Position numbers and translations under genes: made by a program
Notes under the pieces: model-generated
Database searches by the model: none
Told to the model about the DNA's origin: nothing
What the model saw: only the letters and a program-made list of their open reading frames with translations
Shown: piece by piece, positions 60,821-64,000 of the stretch
How positions within the stretch are numbered: the first letter of the stretch is position 1
Layout: each line of letters begins with the position of its first letter
From: Paenibacillus sp. PK3_47
GTDB lineage: Bacteria; Bacillota; Bacilli; Paenibacillales; Paenibacillaceae
Length of the DNA stretch: 64,000 bases
Reading direction: 5' to 3'
NCBI RefSeq assembly: GCF_023520895.1
Contig: NZ_CP026029.1
Coordinates: 6,262,001-6,326,000 of the forward strand

Positions 60821-62061
60821 ACCCGGCGCTGCCGGGCGAAATAGAGCAACAGATACACCATACTCTGGCTCAGATTCCACGTAAGGATCGTAAAGTGAAA
60901 ATGTTTTATGCGGTTCCGGCTGTCGCTTTAGCTGGATTTCTGCTGTTCGGCGCAACTTCGATCTCACCTGTAATAGCTGAAACTGTAAGTACAATTCCGG
61001 TTCTTGGGTCCATTTTTGAGACGATAGGAACTATTGGTGAGAAAAAGGCGAGCGAACTGGGCCTTCCTGCCCGGTTAAACCAACAGGTCCATATTGATGG
61101 GCAGACCGTTACCTTTACTGAGAGCCTTTATGACGGTTCCGGTATTATTCACATCGGCTATGTTAGACAATCCGGCAGCTCAGACTTCTTGAACAATATA
61201 CAGGTTACAATAGACGGTAAGCGTCTTACAGACTATAATGGCGGAGCAAGCGGAGAAAGATTTGATAACGGAACTTTTGCCGGCATTTACACCATCGAGA
61301 CTTCTGAAAAGCTAGAGGACTCGTTCAATCTTAGATTAAGCTCTCCTGACCTATCCTGGTCTGTTGAACTCCCTGTGAAGAGGCAAGGAAGCACAACCGC
61401 GCATACTATTCATGAGACAAAAAAATGGCAGAACAGATCCATGATTTATGAACAGATCGGTCTTTATCCCAGTGCAACTATACTCTCCGTCCGCTGGCTA
61501 ATGAATGAATACACAGACGGATATACACTGTTGAATTACCAGATCTTCGATGACCAAGGACGGGTTCTGCAACCTTTTGGTAATCGAGCATCCGGACAAC
61601 CTGCTGAAGACGGCAAGTACCAGGTTAAGTCCTATTTCACCTATGAACCGTTAGAGGATGTTCCAAAATCTTTAACGATCAGGCCCTATTTGGGAAACGG
61701 TTCTGCAACTGGTTCAGAGACGAAGAAGCTGTGGAATGGAAAAGAGATTGAGCTGTCCCAAGGTAAAGCCGGTTCTATCAAGATTCAACAGGTTTACCAA
61801 AAGAACAACCGCCTTACGCTAACTTACGAAGTCAATGGAGAACTAACTTACCAGCGGTCTTCGCGGATATGGCTTGAAAACCAGGATGGAGAAAGATATG
61901 AGACCCTCATACAGCCGCACCGGGTCGAAGGCTCCGTTAGACAATACCAGGCAGCTTTTGCAGTAAAAGACCAGAATGATAAAATCATCATTGGGACAGG
62001 CCACTTTGAGCCTATCAAGTATCTGGATGAGCTGGAAATCAGCCTGGATTTTAATGAATAA
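60784..62061 (+). CDS. Anti-sigma factor, DUF4179-type membrane protein
   Basis: 425 residues from GTG 60784, overlapping the sigma gene in another frame. A short cytoplasmic N-terminus (about residues 1-40) precedes one TM helix (about 41-63, MFYAVPAVALAGFLLFGATS), then a large extracellular beta-rich part containing VSTIPVLGSIFETIG, typical of DUF4179, and a DUF5643-like C-terminal domain. The N-terminus should hold the ECF sigma at the membrane until a signal is sensed outside. No zinc-binding anti-sigma HxxxCxxC motif is visible. Confidence 0.88.
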   Translation: MEAWEQEIKRAVNPALPGEIEQQIHHTLAQIPRKDRKVKMFYAVPAVALAGFLLFGATSISPVIAETVSTIPVLGSIFETIGTIGEKKASELGLPARLNQQVHIDGQTVTFTESLYDGSGIIHIGYVRQSGSSDFLNNIQVTIDGKRLTDYNGGASGERFDNGTFAGIYTIETSEKLEDSFNLRLSSPDLSWSVELPVKRQGSTTAHTIHETKKWQNRSMIYEQIGLYPSATILSVRWLMNEYTDGYTLLNYQIFDDQGRVLQPFGNRASGQPAEDGKYQVKSYFTYEPLEDVPKSLTIRPYLGNGSATGSETKKLWNGKEIELSQGKAGSIKIQQVYQKNNRLTLTYEVNGELTYQRSSRIWLENQDGERYETLIQPHRVEGSVRQYQAAFAVKDQNDKIIIGTGHFEPIKYLDELEISLDFNE

Positions 62062-62099
62062 CGACACTGAAATCTCAATGCTAATCTCTAATGTTTATC

Positions 62100-62924
62100 C
62101 TATCCGGGATTGCCGCCGACCTGTTTCCTTTTTCCAGAGCGATGCAACACTGAAGAAGAAGCACGGTACCACTGGAGACAGAAAATAAAAATCAGCACCA
62201 GATCGATAAAATCGCCGCCATAGTACATTAATAAGCCCCCAGCTTCCCCTTGATCCTGAGGTATTCCTTCCGGGGGTGCAGCATAAATCAGCTTGGACAA
62301 TATTCCGTGTCCGGCGAACGCAAGGACCATGGTAATGGCACGCAGCATATAGCTGGTCCGGTGCGGAGCAGGGTCGGTGTAGATGATGGAAGCTGTGAAC
62401 AGGTAGCCCGCGGCAAACACATGAAAATGAACCAGAATATGAAGAAGCATATGCTGCTGCATCGCAGAATACAGTCCTGTCATATAGATCAGCCACAGTC
62501 CGCCGATATTTAAGACGGCCGCTGTAACGGGATAAGAAATCCACAATACGGGTTTGGACCGGAGTATGCGGCTGACACGCCTTGCCCATTGCACTTTTAG
62601 GGTCCGGAGAGCAAGAGTTACGGGGAAAGACAATACAATCAGCAGCGGTCCCAGCATGCCTAACAGAAGATGGCCCAGCATATGTACTCTAAAATCGTTG
62701 TGTGCCAAGTGGGCAAGCGGACCTGTAACCGCAGACGCTGAGCATAATATTCCCGTCAAAAAGCACCAGTAACGGTAGATCGGCCACTGCCGGTAGCGCT
62801 GATTGGAAGACTGGGCAGCATAAAAATACAGCGCAAATACCGCCGCAGTAATAAAAAATGAAGGAAGGATAGTGCTCCACCCGATAGCTGCACTGTGTGA
62901 ATGATCCATAGGGTGGTTATTCAT
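62100..62924 (-). CDS. CtaG-like cytochrome c oxidase assembly membrane protein
   Basis: 274 residues with about seven hydrophobic helices (TILPSFFITAAVFALYFYA; HMLGHLLLGMLGPLLIVLSFPVTLAL). The bacterial CtaG/Cox11-independent caa3_CtaG family shows several His in the membrane (HLAHNDFRVHMLGH, HMLLHILVHFHVF). It is the second gene of a reverse-strand pair; its start overlaps the DUF2243 gene end by 8 bp. Gram-positive CtaG proteins help copper insertion into heme-copper oxidases; this one may have a copper-related role. Start ATG has GGAAGGAT-like site in the upstream gene. Confidence 0.85.
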   Translation of the reverse strand: MNNHPMDHSHSAAIGWSTILPSFFITAAVFALYFYAAQSSNQRYRQWPIYRYWCFLTGILCSASAVTGPLAHLAHNDFRVHMLGHLLLGMLGPLLIVLSFPVTLALRTLKVQWARRVSRILRSKPVLWISYPVTAAVLNIGGLWLIYMTGLYSAMQQHMLLHILVHFHVFAAGYLFTASIIYTDPAPHRTSYMLRAITMVLAFAGHGILSKLIYAAPPEGIPQDQGEAGGLLMYYGGDFIDLVLIFIFCLQWYRASSSVLHRSGKRKQVGGNPG

Positions 62925-63384
62925 ACCGGGCAGATCCTTCCGGGGCCATACGCTTTGGGCTGGTCCGCAGGGTCATTACAATTCCGGCAATTAACAAAGC
63001 GAGAGCGGTAATATTCCAGACCCAGTCATAGGGAGCGATGTCCACATTATATCGGATCTGGTGCAGCCGCATCAGCTTATGCTGGACAATGCCGTCGTAC
63101 AGCTGAAAAAAGCCGGCTCCCAGCAGAATACCTCCAATCCATCTGCGCAGCAGAAAAGCAGCCCGGCGCCGAAGGTCAGCCAGCATGAATAACGAGCCTA
63201 CCGTAGCAAAAAAACTAAACGCATGAAAGAGGCCGTCAGAGATCAGGCCGGCGCTGGTGGTCGATTTATCATAAAAGTGATGCCAATGCAGCAGCTGATG
63301 GAACACAGCTTCGTCTATAAAGGCAATGGCGCCGATACCGAATAAAATGCCTGACCCCAGATTGCGGGCAGAGAAGTTCACCAT
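62917..63384 (-). CDS. DUF2243 membrane protein
   Basis: 155 residues with four hydrophobic segments. His-rich start (FIDEAVFHQLLHWHHFYD) and GGILLGAGFFQLYDGIVQHKLMRLHQIR are the DUF2243 signature. It lies directly upstream of, and overlaps, the CtaG-like gene, a frequent pairing. RBS GGAGAGCGG on the reverse strand. His clusters suggest metal or heme handling; function not established. Confidence 0.88.
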   Translation of the reverse strand: MVNFSARNLGSGILFGIGAIAFIDEAVFHQLLHWHHFYDKSTTSAGLISDGLFHAFSFFATVGSLFMLADLRRRAAFLLRRWIGGILLGAGFFQLYDGIVQHKLMRLHQIRYNVDIAPYDWVWNITALALLIAGIVMTLRTSPKRMAPEGSARYE

Positions 63385-63589
63385 TTTACCGCTCTCCTTG
63401 TTATATGTATGGTTTAGCTTGAATTGCCGACCTGCTTATTCATAGTCTTACCCTCAGGAATTTACAGCAAACCATCGTCTAACCGATAATTAGAGAGCAG
63501 GCGGCTTTTTGATTTTCTTGCATAAGCAGGACTCTGTTATGGAAAACTTCTGGAGAATAAACAGCATGATTCCAATGGAGGTTATCCTT

Positions 63590-63778
63590 ATGACAACTCA
63601 GGATCCGCAAGAGCTTCTAAAGCTAAAACATGAGATGGATGAGCAGAAAAGGCAGTTTACCAATTTTGCCCGGAGTGTCAGCGCCGGCGGTGAAGTAGAG
63701 GCAGGCCAGGAATTCAGTAATGACCGGCTGCCGGATGATCAGAACCGGATGAAATCGGTTGAGAATAAACGCGATTAA
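63590..63778 (+). CDS. Small hydrophilic protein (hypothetical)
   Basis: 62 residues from ATG 63590, 9 nt after ATGGAGG. Highly charged, with an acidic/basic helix (LLKLKHEMDEQKRQFTNFARS) and a disordered tail (NDRLPDDQNRMKSVENKRD). It has no signal or membrane segment. Good ribosome site and following hairpin support it as a real gene. I do not recognise a family; it has the look of small sporulation-related or stress peptides, but that is only an impression. Confidence 0.6.
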   Translation: MTTQDPQELLKLKHEMDEQKRQFTNFARSVSAGGEVEAGQEFSNDRLPDDQNRMKSVENKRD

Positions 63779-63803
63779 ATAAAATCAAGTGATACCTGTG
63801 AGT

Positions 63804-63829
63804 AAGCCGGTCCCTTCAGGGACCGGTTT
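63804..63829 (+). terminator. Hairpin terminator after the small gene
   Basis: AAGCCGGTCCC-TTCA-GGGACCGGTTT, 11-bp stem with one G.T pair; only a short T stretch follows. Confidence 0.7.
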
Positions 63830-63854
63830 AGCAACAGCTGAAAGGAATACATAT

Positions 63855-64000
63855 ATGCTTAAAGGGTACAGTCTCCAACTGGCTGTTTGGCTTTGTCTGG
63901 CAGTATTATGGGGATGCTCCAGTTCCAAGAGTCCGAACGTGCCGTTAGCAGACCAAACTTCAAAGTTAAATACAGCTCCGGGGTCCATCACAAGCTCTAA
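63855..64000 (+). CDS. Lipoprotein, N-terminal fragment cut by window end
   Basis: First 48 codons of an open frame. ATG follows AAAGGA by 8 nt. A short basic N-terminus, hydrophobic core (LAVWLCLAVL) and lipobox LWGC with Cys21 predict a lipid-anchored extracellular protein; SSSKSP follows as a linker. The mature domain is outside the window. Its function cannot be told. Confidence 0.75.
   Translation, partial: MLKGYSLQLAVWLCLAVLWGCSSSKSPNVPLADQTSKLNTAPGSITSS

Noticed and set aside
1..64000. Mobile element, prophage or integrase
   Set aside because: No transposase, recombinase, phage gene or terminal inverted repeat with target duplication was seen.
1..64000. tRNA or rRNA genes
   Set aside because: No tRNA-like cloverleaf with CCA-end pattern or rRNA segment was noticed in the intergenic regions.

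Overview
The window looks like the chromosome of a Paenibacillus-type member of the Bacillales. Reasons: moderate GC, strong AAGGAGG-type ribosome binding sites with frequent GTG/TTG starts, LplB/YtcP/YtcQ-type sugar ABC transport genes, very large secreted multidomain glycan-active enzymes, a collagen-like surface protein, an lmo0937-type membrane peptide and typical Bacillales regulators (MerR, HxlR, AraC, WYL, TetR, ECF sigma). I see no rRNA, tRNA, phage, transposase or CRISPR array.

Layout. 1-4385: end of a carbohydrate ABC importer (two permeases, lipoprotein binding protein) followed by an alpha-L-fucosidase (GH29). 4386-5262: two back-to-back 51-bp tandem arrays. 5263-17891: a nine-gene operon-like block (RidA, D-threonine aldolase/D-serine dehydratase-like enzyme, M20 hydrolase, Gfo/Idh oxidoreductase, two sugar isomerase/epimerase-like proteins, clan GH-A glycosidase, GH3, GH125) ending at a terminator. 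The glycosidases lack signal peptides, so they probably act on imported oligosaccharides or glycoconjugates. The GH125 gene carries a perfect 153-bp in-frame tandem duplication at its 5' end. 17984-26142: DUF2441-like protein, chemoreceptor, class I GATase-type peptidase (C26), GH13 alpha-glucosidase, lmo0937-like peptide, kinase-like protein and aldo/keto reductase. 26405-26760: a 52-bp tandem array. 26980-33390: a secreted protein of about 2,136 residues joining a rhamnogalacturonan lyase (PL11) to two rhamnogalacturonan acetylesterase-type SGNH domains. 33472-40744: WYL and AraC regulators, a GH2 enzyme whose C-terminal F5/8C domain is cut off by an in-frame TAA, and a secreted BNR-type protein; both glycan genes have CcpA-box-like sequences.

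40991-47758: a surface-glycoprotein locus. A stand-alone small domain protein lies beside a collagen-like protein that carries the same domain at its N-terminus. Next come two GT2 glycosyltransferases, a sugar aminotransferase and a NeuD-type acyltransferase; the set resembles exosporium collagen (BclA) glycosylation loci. 47979-48168: four hairpins in two opposed pairs. 48326-51967: HxlR/DsbA-YjbH-like pair, then an MFS exporter divergent from a MerR regulator. 52084-57652: GH35 beta-galactosidase and a large secreted multidomain protein of unknown function that shares its two C-terminal modules with the pectin megaenzyme. 57731-57955: a second copy of the 52-bp array family. 57969-64000: MATE exporter/TetR pair with three operator-like sites, ECF sigma plus DUF4179-type anti-sigma, CtaG-like/DUF2243 membrane pair, a small protein and the start of a lipoprotein.

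The most unusual theme is the set of intergenic tandem arrays (4415-5193, 26405-26760, 47979-48168, 57731-57955). Their sequences fall into several families, but all have a 50-52 bp period and one inverted repeat per unit, and all sit at boundaries between functional blocks. All calls come from reading the sequence by eye; no database search was run.
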